A stretch of 57,994 nucleotides of DNA. Source: Gemmatimonadaceae bacterium. Lineage in GTDB: Bacteria; Gemmatimonadota; Gemmatimonadetes; Gemmatimonadales; Gemmatimonadaceae. The translations under genes and the position numbers were made by a program. A model generated the notes under the pieces. It saw only the letters and a list, made by a program, of their open reading frames with translations. It ran no database searches and was not told where the DNA came from. The DNA is taken from positions 1 through 57,994 of the forward strand of contig JANWIF010000035.1 of the NCBI GenBank assembly GCA_025450035.1, in the 5' to 3' direction. Shown here piece by piece: positions 56,736 through 57,994 of the stretch; the first letter of the stretch is position 1, and the number at the start of each line of letters is the position of its first letter.

Positions 56736-57103
56736 GAGTCCCTCCAGGAGAAGTGGCGATGAGGTCGGACAGGACCGTGAGCAGGCACGCCCATCGGTCG
56801 TGGACGATTGCGGTGCCGACCGGGATGAGTTGCACCTGAAAGTCGCCGACGATCCCGCCGGCCCATTCCGCCCCCACGGGATCGCGTTCGAGTAGGCCGA
56901 GCATTCCGAAGCGCTCGACCCGGCCGATGTCGAAGCGCACGGGCGTCGTGCGCGGACGCTGAAAGCTCGGCACGAGCATGTAGGCACGGAGCGCCTCGTA
57001 GCGCGTCTGCGGCTCACCACCCGATAGGCGGAAGTCGCTGGTGCCGAGCGACGCCGTATCGTGCGGCCCTCGCGCGTCTGCGGGGACGGCGGCAGCGCTG
57101 GGT
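56638..57103 (-). CDS. Accessory ORF in frame reachable from the HTH gene by slippage on A9
   Basis: Immediately after the HTH gene's stop an open frame continues with EPSAAAVPADARGPHDTAS and then SDFRLSGGEPQTRYEALRAY, RVERFGMLGLLERDPVGAEW and TVLSDLIATSPGG. It overlaps the first 98 nt of the recombinase gene. There is no good start codon of its own. The HTH gene ends on a run of nine A (57111-57119 on the plus strand as T9), and loss of one A in the transcript would fuse the two frames. No family is recognised. It may instead be a decayed 3' half of the HTH gene. Confidence 0.4.
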
Positions 57104-57565
57104 TCAGCGGTTTTTTTTTCCGGCCCGGGCGACGAGGCGCTCGATCGTGCGCCGATGCACGGCGATCCCGCGCTCCCGAAACAAGCGCTCGGCGATCGCA
57201 CGCCCACTCAAATCCGGATCGTCGCTCGCCAACGCCTCGACGAGTGCCACATCGTCGGCCGTCAGCTTCACGGGCCCGCGTCGCCCCCGCTGCTCGTCGG
57301 CGAGGCCGAACACCCCCCATGCCTCGAAGGCATCCAGGACCGTGTAAAACGTCTGCCGCGAGAATCCGAACACGTCACTGGCCTCCGCGACCGACATCCT
57401 GTCGATGACATGCGCGCGGAGCATCTCGTACTTGACCTGCACCTTGTCGAGGGGATCGAAGAAGCGAAGCCGGCGAAACAGCTCCGCGCGCACGCGTTCG
57501 GGGTGCGCGTGCAACGCGCCGGCCACGTCGAGAAAGGCCCGCTTCGGGTGTCGTGCGTCGCCCAT
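57104..57565 (-). CDS. HTH protein of the serine-recombinase element
   Basis: The ATG at 57565 has GGAGGAG 5 bp upstream. The 153-residue product has a winged/HTH domain in the middle (YEMLRAHVIDRMSVAEASDV, FGFSRQTFYTVLDAFEAWGV). It is followed by RRGPVKLTADDVALVEALAS and a second HTH-like end (SGRAIAERLFRERGIAVHRR). This resembles the paired HTH modules at the start of several transposases. Next to a serine recombinase it may be a DNA-binding partner or directionality/regulatory factor. It stops just after the A9 run (AGKKNR). Confidence 0.75.
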   Translation of the reverse strand: MGDARHPKRAFLDVAGALHAHPERVRAELFRRLRFFDPLDKVQVKYEMLRAHVIDRMSVAEASDVFGFSRQTFYTVLDAFEAWGVFGLADEQRGRRGPVKLTADDVALVEALASDDPDLSGRAIAERLFRERGIAVHRRTIERLVARAGKKNR

Positions 57566-57585
57566 GGCATCTCCTCCGATGCGAC

Positions 57586-57613
57586 AACATACGTCCCACG
57601 ACGACCATGTCAA
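57586..57613 (-). promoter_or_regulatory. Predicted sigma70 promoter of the HTH gene
   Basis: On the minus strand TTGACA (57613-57608) and TATGTT (57591-57586) are separated by 16 bp, about 20 bp before the start codon. The -35 is perfect. The short leader contains the GGAGGAG ribosome site. The promoter would drive the whole element operon. Confidence 0.55.
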
Positions 57614-57850
57614 GTCTTATGCGTCGCCTCCTAGTTTCCGTCGCCAACTGTTACCCCGTGTTATTATCTGCTGCGTGAAGTCGCTAGAGTGTCACACCTG
57701 TGTCATATGCGACATACAATGGTAGACATTTCTTCGGGAGGCTACGGCGGTGTCTCGCACGATGCCAACTCGCGGCGTGTGCGGCGCCTACGGTGGGTCG
57801 TCCACCAGTCCGTATATCGATCGGTCGTCTCGACCAACGGAATCCGGTGG

Positions 57851-57860
57851 TTTGACATCC
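57851..57860. repeat. Terminal inverted repeat, right end of the serine-recombinase element
   Basis: TTTGACATCC complements the left repeat at 55134-55143. The istA frame resumes 7 bp further on. Confidence 0.6.
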
Positions 57861-57994
57861 TAAGACCGTGCGGATCGACAATCTCAAGACGGCCGTCGCC
57901 TCGGGGGCCGGCCCGACGGCGGTGCTCTCGCCCGCGTTTGCGACCTTCGCGCGGACCTGTGGCTTTGCCGTCGACCCGTGTCGCGCGGCCACCG

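Larger units (their letters stand above)
55131..57867 (-). mobile_element. 2.7-kb element with large serine recombinase and HTH gene, inserted in istA
   Basis: Boundaries follow from the two halves of istA. Inverted repeats GGATGTCAAA (55134-55143) and TTTGACATCC (57851-57860) lie at the ends. GTG is present on both sides (55128-55130 and 57868-57870), which may be a short target duplication or part of the original istA. Three open frames lie on the minus strand: HTH protein, an overlapping small ORF and the recombinase. A good promoter precedes the HTH gene. Confidence 0.75.
54546..57994 (+). pseudogene. istA: IS21-type transposase gene istA, interrupted by the serine-recombinase element
   Basis: The first part (54546-55130) starts MAKLGRAHVMLAQEMVDRGV with an HTH (SVRQMAGQMGVDESTLRYRL). 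It continues through the first catalytic region (VQAQHDWFDFTGVIQGERRP) to RYGGVPLWVV. The reading frame then resumes at 57868 with VRIDNLKTAVASGAGPTAVL, and SPAFATFARTCGFAVDPCRA follows to the window edge. Together these make a normal IstA, so the 2.7 kb between is an insertion. istB and the right end are outside the window. The split gene is inactive unless the insertion can excise. Confidence 0.85.

Overview
The window is high-GC, Gram-negative-type bacterial DNA. It encodes an RND efflux pump with an outer-membrane channel, several lipoproteins, an OmpA-domain protein, futalosine-route menaquinone synthesis (MqnD), and both type I and type III glutamine synthetases. This mix suggests Gemmatimonadota or a similar phylum. 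That is inference; no rRNA gene is present to confirm it.

Layout. From 1 to about 36.3 kb the DNA looks like ordinary chromosome: a partial Lhr-type helicase; a MerR-like regulator; a lysine/alanine-rich histone-like protein; a tolC-acrA-acrB type efflux operon preceded by a REC/HD-GYP response regulator; mqnD; a zinc-ribbon membrane protein; glnA; a TPR lipoprotein; an operon of old-yellow-enzyme, lipoprotein, sensor kinase and sigma54 response regulator; glnN (GSIII); an OmpA-domain protein; glnK-amtB; a solute-binding protein with a chemoreceptor; YbjQ; a DUF411 protein; an isocitrate-lyase/PEP-mutase-fold protein; and ettA. Nitrogen assimilation recurs: glnA, glnN and glnK-amtB lie within 15 kb.

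At 36452-36493 lies an exact 42-nt 3' piece of a tRNA-Cys gene, from anticodon loop to discriminator base, with no matching 5' half. It marks the start of an accessory region that runs to the window end. That region holds four polymorphic-toxin (RHS-type) modules, each followed at once or with overlap by a probable immunity gene. Between them are an IS3-family element, one complete and one truncated IS256-family element, and a DUF5615/DUF433 toxin-antitoxin pair. At the far right is a three-level nest: a transposase gene of Mutator type is cut by an IS21-type element, whose istA is cut by a 2.7-kb element carrying a large serine recombinase and an HTH protein between terminal inverted repeats.

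The main regulatory find is upstream of the TPR lipoprotein gene. A well-formed sigma54 -24/-12 element is followed about 100-150 bp further upstream by two copies of GTGTCC-N4-GGACAC, right beside the gene for an NtrC-class activator with a GAFTGA loop. A second genome-scale oddity is the non-palindromic heptamer GTTAGGC/GCCTAAC, which I counted 44 times.
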